NCBI RefSeq assembly: GCF_014203735.1
Contig: NZ_JACHJQ010000004.1
Location: forward strand, 496,001 to 560,000
Length of the DNA: 64,000 nt
Reading direction: 5' to 3'
Origin: Actinophytocola algeriensis
Lineage (GTDB): Bacteria; Actinomycetota; Actinomycetes; Mycobacteriales; Pseudonocardiaceae
In this document: positions 1 to 8,194 of the stretch, piece by piece
Position numbering within the stretch: the stretch's first letter is position 1
How the letters are laid out: every line of letters starts with the position of its first letter
Translations under genes and position numbers: made by a program
The notes under the pieces: model-generated
Seen by the model: only the letters and a program-made list of their open reading frames with translations
Told to the model about the DNA's origin: nothing
Database searches by the model: none

Positions 1-480
1 GTCGCGGCGGTGGCGCGGGCGTTCGGCATGGAGGTGCTGGCGTGGAGCCAGAACCTCACCGAGGAGCGGGCGTCGGCGGGCGGTGCCACGCTCGCCGGGT
101 CGCTGCCGGAGCTGATGGCCGCGAGCGACATCGTGTCGGTGCACGTCGTGCTGAGCGACCGCACCCGCGGCTTGATCGACGCCGCCGCGCTCGCCCACTT
201 GCGGCCCGGTGCCTGTCTCGTCAACACCTCGCGGGCGGACATCGTGGACCAGGCCGCGTTGCTGGACGCCCTGCGGCACCACCGGATCGCCGGCGCGGCG
301 GTGGACGTGTTCGCCACCGAGCCGCTGCCCGCCGACGACCCGCTGCGCGGCCTGCCGAACCTGCTCGCCACGCCGCACCTCGGGTACGTGACCCGCGAGA
401 ACTACGCGCAGTACTTCCGGGAGACGGTCGAGGACATCGAGGCGTTCCTCGCGGGCGAGCCGATCCGGGTGATCTCCTAG
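1..480 (+). CDS. D-2-hydroxyacid dehydrogenase, NAD-binding, C-terminal part (5' end outside window)
   Basis: The first 159 codons visible are open from base 1, so the N-terminal part lies upstream. What remains is the second half of the Rossmann NAD domain and the C-terminal return to the catalytic domain of the D-isomer 2-hydroxyacid dehydrogenase family. The VNTSRADIVD segment carries the substrate Arg, VDVFATEPLP the Glu, and TPHLGYVTRE the His acid/base. Such enzymes interconvert 2-oxo and D-2-hydroxy acids in the cytoplasm, for example phosphoglycerate or glyoxylate. The substrate cannot be decided from this fragment. Its stop overlaps the stop of the convergent lipase gene by 4 bp. Confidence 0.85.
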   Translation, partial: VAAVARAFGMEVLAWSQNLTEERASAGGATLAGSLPELMAASDIVSVHVVLSDRTRGLIDAAALAHLRPGACLVNTSRADIVDQAALLDALRHHRIAGAAVDVFATEPLPADDPLRGLPNLLATPHLGYVTRENYAQYFRETVEDIEAFLAGEPIRVIS

Positions 481-1415
481 ACGACGGGTGCGTTCGGCAG
501 GCACGGTGGCGGTGGCGCGGCCGGGTCGAGAGCCCGGCGCACGTGCCCGACGGCCCGCCACGAGTACGTCATGGACAGGTGGTCGGACAGGTCGATCGGG
601 CAGCCGTCCTGCAGGGTGATGTTGGTGACGGTGGCGCCGGGCCCCGCCGTGAGGAACGTCGACCGGTACGGCGTCGTCACCTCGTCGTAGCGCGTCGCGA
701 TGACCACATAGGACACGCCGGGCACGGTGTCACCGCCCGCGTTGAGGGTGGTCAGGAAGGCGGAGCCGGCCACCTGCTGTGCGGCGGCCGCACCCAGGAC
801 CGGCGGCGTGAAACCCAGTAGCCCCAACGTGTCCACGAACGTGCCGATGCCTGAGAGCGTGGTGCCGTGATGTGTCGCGCCGAGTGTCACGAGCGTCGCG
901 ACCTTGCCCGCGCCGCCGTCGAAGCGCAGGTACTGGCGCGGCATCATGCCGCCCTGCGAGTGGCCAACGATGTCGACCTTGGCGGTGCCGGTCGCCGCGC
1001 GCACGCGGTCGACGAACGTGGCGAGTTCCTTGGCGGAGGCGCGGATGTCGCCGTTGCCCTTGATGAACTCGGGCTGGCTCAGCAGGTTGTCGTCGGTGTC
1101 ACCGTAGTTCAGGGCGAAAACGCAGTAGCCGTCCCGTTTGAGCGCGGGGGAGAGCTGCGCGAAGTTGTTGTAGCGGTTCTCCCAGGTGCCGTGGACGAGC
1201 ACGACCGGACGCGGGTGCTTCGCGCTGGGGCGACAGGACCAGTCGTTGGCGCCGGGCGGGTCCAGGTCGGGGTGGGTGATCGAGTGCCCGAACGCGACGA
1301 CGAAGCTGTGTAGTTCGGGCCCGGGGTCGGCGGTGGCAGGGCTGCCGGCGCCGAGCGTCGAGGCCGCGACGGCGATCGACACGGCCACTGTGGACAGTAC
1401 GCGACGGTGCGTCAT
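477..1415 (-). CDS. Secreted class 2 lipase / alpha-beta hydrolase
   Basis: 312 residues. Residues 1-29 form a Sec signal peptide with the cleavage context ATADPG. The mature enzyme has the alpha/beta-hydrolase start VVLVHGTWENRYNNF, with an HG oxyanion element, and the nucleophile elbow GHSQGG in which Ser is catalytic. The later THHGT and HLSM segments resemble actinobacterial class 2 triacylglycerol lipases. It probably hydrolyses extracellular acyl esters. The ATG at 1415 is chosen because it opens a textbook signal peptide. Several Cys residues could form disulphides. It is monocistronic and convergent with the dehydrogenase gene. The 154 bp upstream show no recognisable operator. Confidence 0.85.
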   Translation of the reverse strand: MTHRRVLSTVAVSIAVAASTLGAGSPATADPGPELHSFVVAFGHSITHPDLDPPGANDWSCRPSAKHPRPVVLVHGTWENRYNNFAQLSPALKRDGYCVFALNYGDTDDNLLSQPEFIKGNGDIRASAKELATFVDRVRAATGTAKVDIVGHSQGGMMPRQYLRFDGGAGKVATLVTLGATHHGTTLSGIGTFVDTLGLLGFTPPVLGAAAAQQVAGSAFLTTLNAGGDTVPGVSYVVIATRYDEVTTPYRSTFLTAGPGATVTNITLQDGCPIDLSDHLSMTYSWRAVGHVRRALDPAAPPPPCLPNAPVV

Positions 1416-1569
1416 GGTCCGATGATGAGCGCTGCCACCGGCCCCGGGAAGAGGAACACGCGAAGGTTGTCACGGTCGCACAAATCGGGGGACGGGAATC
1501 GTCTGCCCGTGATGGCGGTGGCCGAAGGTGATCCCGGCCGGGTGTCCGAAGAGCATCTCCGGGGTGTGG

Positions 1570-1887
1570 TCAGCGGTGGCGGTGGAGTAGTTCGAAGTGT
1601 GGTGAGCGGGCGTCGTGGCGGGCCAGCAGCGCTCGGGCGGCGGGTGGGACCACCGAGTTCGCCGCGTCCGGGCCTGCGAACTCCTCCACTGCCTGCCAGT
1701 TGTCGAAGGTCATCAGGGTCAGGAAGTGGCCCTGCGCTTCCCGGGTGACCCTGCGCAGCACTGCCAGGTCGTGGAGGCCGGGGATCTCGCGGGCCATGAT
1801 CGCCGGGGCGATGGTGCCGTTCAGCAGTTCCTCGTAGGCCGTCGCGTTCTCGGGTGTGGTCCAGCCGTTCCACGCTCGGATGATCAT
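1570..1887 (-). CDS. Antibiotic-biosynthesis-monooxygenase (ABM) fold protein
   Basis: 105 residues beginning MIIRAWNGWTTPEN. This is a small ferredoxin-like ABM/dimeric alpha-beta barrel protein, with the typical pattern of a first strand, a helix ending in PGLHDLAVLRR, and FLTLMTFDNWQAVEEFAGPD. Members oxidise quinols or act as stress or heme-associated proteins; no cofactor is visible and the substrate is unknown. I chose the ATG at 1887 because GAGGAG lies 6 bp upstream. Longer in-frame starts would place codons inside the operator. It is divergent from a MarR regulator across a strong inverted repeat, so it is probably that regulator's target. Confidence 0.75.
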   Translation of the reverse strand: MIIRAWNGWTTPENATAYEELLNGTIAPAIMAREIPGLHDLAVLRRVTREAQGHFLTLMTFDNWQAVEEFAGPDAANSVVPPAARALLARHDARSPHFELLHRHR

Positions 1888-1901
1888 TGTGCTCCTCATA
1901 G

Positions 1902-1930
1902 CAGCGTGCTGTTGATTTAACAGTATGCTG
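1902..1930. promoter_or_regulatory. Probable MarR operator between divergent genes
   Basis: Left arm CAGCGTGCTGTT (1902-1913) and right arm AACAGTATGCTG (1919-1930) are reverse complements at 10 of 12 positions around a 5-bp AT-rich centre. The site fills the 48-bp gap between the ABM gene and the MarR gene, ending 5 bp before the MarR start. MarR dimers classically bind such palindromes of about 20-30 bp and repress themselves and the divergent gene. The assignment is inference from position and symmetry. Confidence 0.7.
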
Positions 1931-1935
1931 TCATT

Positions 1936-2370
1936 ATGCACGAGGTGGAGGCGTACCGGCTGTTGATCGCGGACGTGTACGAGCTGGCGGGTGTTTCGCG
2001 GCGGACCAGTGAGGATCTGGCCAGGTCAGCGGGCCAGACGGCGGCTCGGTGGCACGTGCTCAGCGTCGTGTCGGACGGGCCTCGGACTGTGCCCGCCGCG
2101 GCGCGCAGGCTGGGGCTGGCGCCGCAGAGTGTGCAGCGGGTGGTGGCCGACCTCGTGGCCAGTGGTCATCTCGAGGCGGTGGACAACCCGGACCACGCGC
2201 GGTCGCCGTTGATGCGGCTGACCGACCTGGGCCGGTCAGCGGTCGACGAGTTGTTCGCGCGGTCGGCGGACAACCGGGCTGACGTGCTGGCGCGGGCGGG
2301 GGTGACGGCCGACGAGCTTGCGGTGGCGCGAGGGGTCCTCCGCAAGCTCGTCGGCGCGTTGCGCGACTGA
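1936..2370 (+). CDS. MarR family winged-helix transcriptional regulator
   Basis: 144 residues with the MarR order: an N-terminal dimerisation helix (HEVEAYRLLIADVYELAG), a winged HTH (PRTVPAAARRLGLAPQSVQRVVADLVASGHLEAVDNPDHARSP) and a C-terminal helix (VARGVLRKLVGALRD). The DxRS-like wing (NPDHARSPLMRLT) is typical. It probably represses itself and the divergent ABM gene through the palindrome immediately upstream. Spacing to the operator leaves almost no leader, so binding would occlude both promoters. The ligand is unknown. Confidence 0.88.
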   Translation: MHEVEAYRLLIADVYELAGVSRRTSEDLARSAGQTAARWHVLSVVSDGPRTVPAAARRLGLAPQSVQRVVADLVASGHLEAVDNPDHARSPLMRLTDLGRSAVDELFARSADNRADVLARAGVTADELAVARGVLRKLVGALRD

Positions 2371-2371
2371 G

Positions 2372-3043
2372 TCAGCGGGCCCGCTTGGCCAGCAACCCCA
2401 GGGCGAGGGTCTCGGTCAGGCGGGTGATGGCGGAGACGAACTCGATGGCCGTGTGGGACATGGCGGGGTGTTCCACGTAGAGCTTGGCGACGTGGGGTGG
2501 CGGGTGGCCCAGCTGCCACAGTCCCGCCGCGAGCGTGGTGATGCCGACCAGCAGCTCATTGCCGTCGTCCTCGGTCAAGGTGGGCAGGAGCTCGCGGACG
2601 GCGTCGGTGAGGATTTTGACGGCGGTGATGGCCGAGAGTTTGAACGTGATCACCGCGGTGAGGGACACGTTGCGTTCGAGGTTCAGCGGTGCGTGCGTGA
2701 ACAGGTCGCACAGCAGGGGGCGCATGTCGAGGCTCGTCGCGAACGCTTTCGCGATGCCGGGAACGTCACCGAGGGACAGTTCCCCGAGGGCGGCCGACAG
2801 GGACTTGGCCCACTCCTGCCACGCCTCGGTGGCGATGTGGAGGTAGATCTCCTCGCGGGTGCCGAAGTAACGCAGCAGCGCGGTCTTGTGCATGCCGACG
2901 TCGGCGGCGATGTCGGCGAGGCTGATGTTGCGCACGCCGTCACGCAGGGCGAGCCGCCGCGCCGCCTCGAGGATGGCGGCTTCGCGTTGCCGTTTCTGCT
3001 CGGGGCGGCGCGCCCGCTGGAAGTCATCGTCGCCGCGCGCCAT
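2372..3043 (-). CDS. TetR family transcriptional regulator, last gene of the Mo-hydroxylase operon
   Basis: 223 residues from the ATG at 3043 (MARGDDDFQRARRPEQKRQR). The TetR HTH is clear: AAILEAARRLALRDGVRNISLADIAADVGMHKTALLRYFGTREEIYLHI. The rest is an all-helical ligand domain with no close recognition. An in-frame GTG at 3091 would overlap the stop of the molybdenum subunit gene as GTGA and add 16 residues with poor TetR character; translational coupling through it is possible. Position at the end of the operon suggests it controls the oxidoreductase and perhaps the divergent ABM gene. Candidate operators are the 19-bp direct repeats at 6897-6937. Confidence 0.85.
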   Translation of the reverse strand: MARGDDDFQRARRPEQKRQREAAILEAARRLALRDGVRNISLADIAADVGMHKTALLRYFGTREEIYLHIATEAWQEWAKSLSAALGELSLGDVPGIAKAFATSLDMRPLLCDLFTHAPLNLERNVSLTAVITFKLSAITAVKILTDAVRELLPTLTEDDGNELLVGITTLAAGLWQLGHPPPHVAKLYVEHPAMSHTAIEFVSAITRLTETLALGLLAKRAR

Positions 3044-3087
3044 GCACATACCGTAACCACGGCACAGTTGGATCAGTCGCAGTGTCC

Positions 3088-5310
3088 TCACAGCAGCTTG
3101 TCGAGGGTGATGGGCAGGTCACGGACGCGCAGGCCGGTGGCGTGGTGGACGGCGTTGGCGATGGCTCCGGCCACACCCACGATGCCGACCTCGCCCGCGC
3201 CGAGCACGCCCAGCGGCATGGTCGGGTCGGGATCGCCGAGGCATTCGATGTCGATGCGCGGGACGTCGGCGTGCACGGGCACGTGGTACTCGGCGAGATT
3301 GGCGTTGACGATCCGCCCGGTGTGGCCGTCGACGAGCGTTTCCTCCCCGAGCGCCGCACCGATGCCCATGACGATGCCACCGCGCAACTGGCTGGCGGCG
3401 GTCTTCGCGTTGACGACGGTGCCGATGTCGAACACGCCGAGCCAGCGGGTGACCCGGACCTCGCCGGTGTCACTGTCCACTCGCACCTCGCAGAACTGCG
3501 CGCCGCACGCGGCTTTCACGTACTTGCGGCGTTCGCGGAGCAGTGTGGACATGAACCGCACCTGCCCTGCCAGCCGCCCGATGCCGCGGTCGGCGCCGAC
3601 CGCCACCTCGTGGTGCGTCCGGCCGGCCCGGCTGAGGATCGTGGCCGGCGCCTCGTCGGGGGACGTGTTGTTGCGGCGCGCGAGTGCGGCGAGGTCCTTC
3701 TTGAGCTTGGCGGCGGCGTCGAGGATGGCGCGGGACACGCTCGCGGTCTGCGCCGACCCGCCCGCCCCAGGCCCGATGGGTAAGTCGCTGTCGCCGTACT
3801 CGATCCGGACGGAGTCGAGCGGCACCCGCAACGCGTGCGCGGTGACCTGGGTAAAGGCGGTGGCCGCACCCATGCCCATCTCGTGGAAACCGCACCGCAC
3901 CAGCACGTCGCCGTCGGCGGAGAGCCGCATCGTGACGTTGGCTGGGAACACCCACGCCGGGTGGAAGGCGGTGGCGACACCCGTGCCGACGAGCCAGCGA
4001 CCGTCCCGCATGGACCGGGGCTCGGGGGTGCGGTCGGCCCAGCGGAACCGTTCGGCGCCACGCGCGTAGGCCTCCCGCAGCCCACGCCGGGCGAAGAGCT
4101 TGCCGTCCATGGGGTTGCGGTCGGGTTCGTTGCGCATCCGCAGTTCGATGGGGTCCAGGTCGAGGCGGTGGGCGAGCTCGTCCATGGCGGCTTCGAGCGC
4201 GAACGAGCCGATCGACTCGCCGGGCGCGCGCATGACGCCGTTGGCGATCGAGTCGAGCGTGAGCTGGTGTTGCTGGACGAGGATGTTCTCGGCGTCGTAC
4301 AGGTGCCGTGACTGGGACACCACTTGCTCCGCGTAGCCGCCGACCCTGCCCATCTGGGTGACGCTGGTGTGGATCAACGCGGTCAGCTGTCCGTCGGCGT
4401 CGGCCCCGAGCGCGACCCGTTGTGTCGACGGGGTGCGTCCGCCGGTCGTCCGGTACACGCCTTCCCGGCTGAGCGCGAGTTTCACCGGCCGGCCGGTGAC
4501 CTTCGCGGCGACGACCGCGAGGATGGTGCCCGCCCAGACGTTGGTCTTCCCGCCGAACGCCCCGCCGACGAAGGTGGAGATCACCCGGACGTCGTTCAGC
4601 GGGAGCTTGAAACGCAGGGCCAGGTGGCGCCGGGTCCAGTCGATGTGCTGGGTTCCGTCGTGGACGGTGAGGGCTTTGCCGTTCCAGACCGCGGTGGTGG
4701 TGTGGGGTTCGATGGCGTTGTGGTGCTGCATGGGGGTGGAGAAGCGCAGGTCCACCGAGACGTCGGCGGATTTCAGCGCGGCGACGGCGTCGCCCTTCTT
4801 TCCGCCGCCGTCGGAGAGCGCGCTGTTCTTCTGGGGGACGGCGTTGGGCTCTTCTTGTTCGAAGTCGACCGTTGCGGGGAGTTCTTCGTAGGTGACGCGG
4901 ATTCGTTGGGCGGCTTCGCGGGCGATGTCGAGGGAGTCGGCCACCACTACCGCGACGGGCTGGCCGTTCCAGTGGACTTCGTCGGTGTTGAGGTAGTTGA
5001 CGGAGGTGCCAGCCGCGAGGGTGGGCAGGTTGAGGAGGGTGGGTTTGGGCGGGGGTTGGAGGCGGGGGGCGTTGTGGTGGGTGATGACGGCGTGGACGCC
5101 GGGGAGACTGTCGGCGGCGGTGGTGTCGATGTGGGTGATGCGTGCTCGGGGGACGGTGGCGTGGACCAGAGCGGCGTGGGCGAGGTCGGGGTAGAGGTGA
5201 TCGCCGGAGTACTGGGCGGCACCGGTGGTTTTGACGTGGCCGTCGACTCGGTCGATGGGCTCACCGAGGACGCGTTGGGGTGTGCGGGTTGGGATTGAGG
5301 TTTGCGTCAT
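3088..5310 (-). CDS. Molybdopterin-binding large subunit, aldehyde/xanthine dehydrogenase family (PaoC-like)
   Basis: 740 residues, the usual length for the stand-alone Moco subunit of three-subunit molybdenum hydroxylases. The N-terminal part (about 15-145) is the a/b hammerhead domain. GGAFGGK at 249-255 is the pterin-binding signature, and GAGEVG near 704-709 carries the candidate catalytic Glu. No Tat or Sec signal is present, so the complex should be cytoplasmic, unlike periplasmic E. coli PaoABC. It oxidises an aldehyde or N-heterocycle with water as oxygen donor. Start ATG 5310 follows GGGAG. Gene order 2Fe-2S, FAD, Moco is standard. No XdhC/PaoD-type maturation gene is in the window. 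Confidence 0.88.
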   Translation of the reverse strand: MTQTSIPTRTPQRVLGEPIDRVDGHVKTTGAAQYSGDHLYPDLAHAALVHATVPRARITHIDTTAADSLPGVHAVITHHNAPRLQPPPKPTLLNLPTLAAGTSVNYLNTDEVHWNGQPVAVVVADSLDIAREAAQRIRVTYEELPATVDFEQEEPNAVPQKNSALSDGGGKKGDAVAALKSADVSVDLRFSTPMQHHNAIEPHTTTAVWNGKALTVHDGTQHIDWTRRHLALRFKLPLNDVRVISTFVGGAFGGKTNVWAGTILAVVAAKVTGRPVKLALSREGVYRTTGGRTPSTQRVALGADADGQLTALIHTSVTQMGRVGGYAEQVVSQSRHLYDAENILVQQHQLTLDSIANGVMRAPGESIGSFALEAAMDELAHRLDLDPIELRMRNEPDRNPMDGKLFARRGLREAYARGAERFRWADRTPEPRSMRDGRWLVGTGVATAFHPAWVFPANVTMRLSADGDVLVRCGFHEMGMGAATAFTQVTAHALRVPLDSVRIEYGDSDLPIGPGAGGSAQTASVSRAILDAAAKLKKDLAALARRNNTSPDEAPATILSRAGRTHHEVAVGADRGIGRLAGQVRFMSTLLRERRKYVKAACGAQFCEVRVDSDTGEVRVTRWLGVFDIGTVVNAKTAASQLRGGIVMGIGAALGEETLVDGHTGRIVNANLAEYHVPVHADVPRIDIECLGDPDPTMPLGVLGAGEVGIVGVAGAIANAVHHATGLRVRDLPITLDKLL

Positions 5311-5415
5311 GGTGAGGCTCCCGGGGTTTGGTGGAGAGGCTGGGTGACGGGACCGCGGGCTGTGAGGGTGGGGTCGCCGGTCGTTGGAAGGGAGGTACGT
5401 GGGACGGGCTCGCGA

Positions 5416-6396
5416 TTACGTCAAGCTCGTCAGGGTGGCTGTGATCGTGCGGACTGCCAGTGGGGCTTTGAAGGCGTTGTCGGGAAGCAGGGTTGCTGTC
5501 GACAGTTCTGCTTCTGCCGCTTCGCGGAAGGTGGATTCCGTCGCCGGGGCGCCCTTCAGTACGGACTCCGCTGTCCGGGCTCGCCAGGGGTGGGTGCCGA
5601 CGCCGCCCAGCGCCAGGCGGGCGTTGGTTATCCGGCCGTTTTCCGTCTCCAGTGCCGCCGCCACCGAGACCAGGGCGAAAGCGTACGACGATCTGTCTCG
5701 GACCTTGCGGTACCGGGAGTTCCTTGCCGGCGGCAGGACTGGGAGTTCTATCGCTGTGATCAGTTCGTTCTCGCCCAGCGTTGTTTCGCTGTACGGGGTT
5801 TCGCCCGGGGGTTTGTGGAAGTCCTCGATGGGGATTCGGCGGTTGCCTTCTGCGCTTTCCGTCTCCACCACGGCGTCCAGGGCGGCCAGTGCCACGGCCA
5901 TGTCCGACGGGTGTGTGGCGATGCAGTTCCGGCTCGTGCCCAGTACGGCGTGGTTTCGGGTGTAGCCGCCGTTCAGGGCCGCGCAGCCTTCGCCAGGGGA
6001 GCGTTTGTTGCACGGGGCCGCTGTGTCGTAGAAGTAGTGGCACCTTGTGCGCTGCAGCAGGTTGCCGCCCACGGTGGCCATGTTTCTCAACTGGCCTGAG
6101 GCGCCTGCCAGGATTGCCTGGGTGAGCACCGGGTAGCGGGTTCTGATCAGCGGGTGTGCCGCTGCGTGGCTGTTCCTTGTCAGTGCGCCTATTCGCACCG
6201 CGCCCGTGGAGATTTCTTCCACGTCGGCGAGGGGAAGCCGGGTGATGTCTATCAGTGTGTCCGGGTGTTCGATGTCGGCGCGAATCAGGTCTACCAGGTT
6301 TGTGCCGCCGCCCAGGTACTTGGCGTTCGGGGTCGTTGCCTTGGTCTTCACCGCATCGGTGACCGTGTTCGCTGTGACGTAGGTGAAGCGTCTCAT
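5416..6396 (-). CDS. FAD-binding medium subunit with extra 4Fe-4S loop (PaoB-like)
   Basis: 326 residues beginning MRRFTYVTANTVTDAV. YLGGGTNLVDLI (27-38) and ATVGGNLLQRTRC (107-119) are the FAD-binding signatures of the CoxM/XdhB family. Cysteines at 119, 129, 138 and 158, in a stretch running from RTRCHYFYDT to SRNCIATHPSDM, match the insert that binds an additional 4Fe-4S cluster in E. coli PaoB and 4-hydroxybenzoyl-CoA reductase. That points to the PaoABC branch rather than classical xanthine dehydrogenase. It passes electrons between the 2Fe-2S subunit and FAD. Its ATG overlaps the upstream stop as ATGA, so translation is coupled. Confidence 0.88.
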   Translation of the reverse strand: MRRFTYVTANTVTDAVKTKATTPNAKYLGGGTNLVDLIRADIEHPDTLIDITRLPLADVEEISTGAVRIGALTRNSHAAAHPLIRTRYPVLTQAILAGASGQLRNMATVGGNLLQRTRCHYFYDTAAPCNKRSPGEGCAALNGGYTRNHAVLGTSRNCIATHPSDMAVALAALDAVVETESAEGNRRIPIEDFHKPPGETPYSETTLGENELITAIELPVLPPARNSRYRKVRDRSSYAFALVSVAAALETENGRITNARLALGGVGTHPWRARTAESVLKGAPATESTFREAAEAELSTATLLPDNAFKAPLAVRTITATLTSLT

Positions 6397-6881
6397 CGTG
6401 CTGTCTCCTCGATCGCCGACACGATCCCGTTGTACGCGCCGCAGCGGCACAGGTTGCCGCTCATGCGTTCCTGGATCTCGGCCCTCGTCAGCTGTGGGGT
6501 CGTTGCCACGTCTTCTGTTGCCGCGCTTGGCATTCCGGACCTGTGTTCGGCCAGCATGCCGAGTGCCGAGCAGATCTGGCCCGGCGTGCAGTAGCCGCAC
6601 TGGAAGCCGTCGTGTTTGACGAACGCCTGTTGTAACGGGTCGGCCACGCCCTCGATCGTGGTGATCTCCCGGTGTTCGTACTGGACGGCCAGCGCCAGGC
6701 AGGACAGGACTCGTTCGCCGTCGGCCAGGACCGTGCACGCGCCGCACGCGCCCTGGTCGCAGCCCTTCTTCGTGCCGGTCAGGCCCAGGTGGTCGCGCAG
6801 GACATCCAGCAGGCTCACCCTCGGTTCCACGGTTACCGGTCTGGTGGTGCCGTTGACGCGCAGGGACAGGTCGTGGGTCAT
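6393..6881 (-). CDS. 2Fe-2S small subunit of molybdenum hydroxylase (PaoA-like)
   Basis: 162 residues. The plant-type ferredoxin domain has Cys 41, 46, 49 and 61 (GCDQGACGAC, then SCLAL). The helical domain has Cys 95, 98, 145 and 147 (QCGYCTPGQ, NLCRCGAYNG), so both 2Fe-2S sites are complete. The ATG at 6881 is preferred because the family normally starts a few residues before the first strand (LSLRVNG). A longer version from 6917 would run into the repeat operator. No twin-arginine signal is seen, although E. coli PaoA has one. It is the first gene of the operon; transcription probably starts in the divergent gap that holds two direct repeats. Confidence 0.88.
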   Translation of the reverse strand: MTHDLSLRVNGTTRPVTVEPRVSLLDVLRDHLGLTGTKKGCDQGACGACTVLADGERVLSCLALAVQYEHREITTIEGVADPLQQAFVKHDGFQCGYCTPGQICSALGMLAEHRSGMPSAATEDVATTPQLTRAEIQERMSGNLCRCGAYNGIVSAIEETAR

Positions 6882-6896
6882 GAAACCGAGACTAGA

Positions 6897-6937
6897 GCAA
6901 CGGTGTTGACTTAACAAGGCAACGGTGTTGTGTTAAC
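6897..6937. promoter_or_regulatory. Tandem 19-bp direct repeats spaced 22 bp, candidate operator
   Basis: GCAACGGTGTTGACTTAAC (6897-6915) and GCAACGGTGTTGTGTTAAC (6919-6937) are identical at 17 of 19 positions. Their starts are 22 bp apart, two helical turns, so two regulator dimers would sit on one face. Each contains the CAAC/GTTG dyad around GGT. They lie just upstream of the 2Fe-2S subunit gene and in front of the divergent ABM gene. The operon's TetR protein is the obvious but unproven ligand. Confidence 0.6.
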
Positions 6938-7000
6938 TCGAACGGGTGGGCGGCGCGTTATGTTCGGACCGGCAGCTTTCATGATCGGAAAGGTGGAGCC

Positions 7001-7324
7001 GTGATCTTCATCTGTGTGAAATGGACTATTCGGCCGGAGAAGGCGGACAGCTGGCTGTCGCTCGTGGACGAGTTCACCCGTGCGACGCGGGCCGAGCCCG
7101 GCAACATCTTCTTCGAGTGGTCGCGCAGTGTGGACGAGCCGAACCAGTTCGTGCTGGTCGAGGCGTTCCAGGACGACGCGGGCGAGGCCCACGTGAACTC
7201 CGACCACTTCAAGAAGGCGATGAGCTGGATGCCTCAGGTGGTGGCCACGACACCGCGGATCATCAACGTGAAGACCGACGGTGAGGGCTGGTCCCTGATG
7301 GCCGAGGTGCAGCCGGTCGGCTGA
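7001..7324 (+). CDS. Putative quinol monooxygenase (ABM/YgiN family)
   Basis: 107 residues with GTG start, preceded by AAAGGTGGAG. MIFICVKWTIRPEKADSW, then TRAEPGNIFFEWSRSVDEPNQFVLVEAFQDDAGEAHVNSDHFKKA, is the full-length ABM pattern of YgiN-like quinol monooxygenases. These are cofactor-free dimers acting on hydroquinones or reactive aldehyde-derived products. It is transcribed away from the molybdenum hydroxylase operon and shares its repeat-bearing promoter region, so co-regulation with an aldehyde or aromatic oxidation pathway is likely. Confidence 0.8.
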   Translation: MIFICVKWTIRPEKADSWLSLVDEFTRATRAEPGNIFFEWSRSVDEPNQFVLVEAFQDDAGEAHVNSDHFKKAMSWMPQVVATTPRIINVKTDGEGWSLMAEVQPVG

Positions 7325-7496
7325 ATTCCGATCGGGCGAACGGAGTACTGGTCACCGAGCACTTTCTGTATAGGGCCCCGGTGAAACGCCACTCGGACGA
7401 GTGGATACCCTACGCATCTATTTGCGGCTGGCGACTCTCGGTAGTTCGGGAGTAACCGGCTTTCCCGTTCGCCCGACGTAGCAGCCGGAGGCATCC

Positions 7497-8150
7497 TTGG
7501 CACTCAACTTGACCCCGCGCCGCCGGTTCGGCGTGGCTCTCGGTGTCGTTCTCGCGACCGTCTCGACCGGTCTGATCGGTTTCGCAGGCACCGCCGGTGC
7601 GCACACGAACCGGTCCTCCGCCGAGTGCGTGGACGACACCACCACCCTGACGGTCGACCTGACGGCCTACAACAAGCAGAAGGCCAACACCGTCAAGATC
7701 ACCGACAACGGCACCGTCCTGCACGAGGGCGAGTTCCGTGAGGACTACCAGGAGACGTTCGACGTCCCCGGCGATGTCCAGCACACGTTCACGATCGACG
7801 TCGTGGCGTGGGACGACCCGGTGGACGAGGACAACAACAAGAACTGGTCCTTCAGCGACCAGCACGTGGTCGAGGCCTGCGTCAAGGTGACGGAGCCGCC
7901 GACCGAGACCACCGAGACGACGCCGCCGTCGGAGACCACCACGACGACGACCGAGGCCCCGCCCGCGCCGACCAGCTCCGAGGCCCCGCCGGTGCCGACC
8001 ACCCCGCCGACCACCACGACCACCGAGGTCCAGGAGGAGGCGCTGGCCGAGACCGGTGCGAGCATCGCGCTGCCGCTGGGCATCGCGGGTGTGCTGATCG
8101 TCGGTGGCGTTGGTGCGCTGTTCGTCGTTCGTCGCCGCAGCAAGGCCTGA
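7497..8150 (+). CDS. Cell-wall anchored surface protein with LAETG sortase signal
   Basis: 217 residues from TTG 7497, chosen because GGAGG lies about 6 bp upstream and the signal peptide (1-35, ending GTAGAHT) follows at once. Residues 40-130 form a compact secreted domain with two Cys, 44 and 128. Residues 131-180 are a Thr/Pro/Glu-rich spacer, a likely wall-spanning stalk. LAETG (183-187), a membrane helix (about 190-211) and the tail VRRRSKA form a sorting signal. The LAxTG form is typical of class E sortase substrates in high-GC actinobacteria. The domain itself is unrecognised. It is monocistronic, ended by a strong terminator. Confidence 0.85.
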   Translation: MALNLTPRRRFGVALGVVLATVSTGLIGFAGTAGAHTNRSSAECVDDTTTLTVDLTAYNKQKANTVKITDNGTVLHEGEFREDYQETFDVPGDVQHTFTIDVVAWDDPVDEDNNKNWSFSDQHVVEACVKVTEPPTETTETTPPSETTTTTTEAPPAPTSSEAPPVPTTPPTTTTTEVQEEALAETGASIALPLGIAGVLIVGGVGALFVVRRRSKA

Positions 8151-8194
8151 GCAACACCATGTGAGCCACACATGAGCCATTGAGTTTTGAGCCG

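Noticed and set aside
2318-4069. 583-codon open frame on the plus strand opposite the Mo-hydroxylase and TetR genes
   Set aside because: It is Arg/Ala/Ser/Gly/Pro-rich with no motif and lies opposite two well-supported genes; long antisense frames are expected at this GC content.
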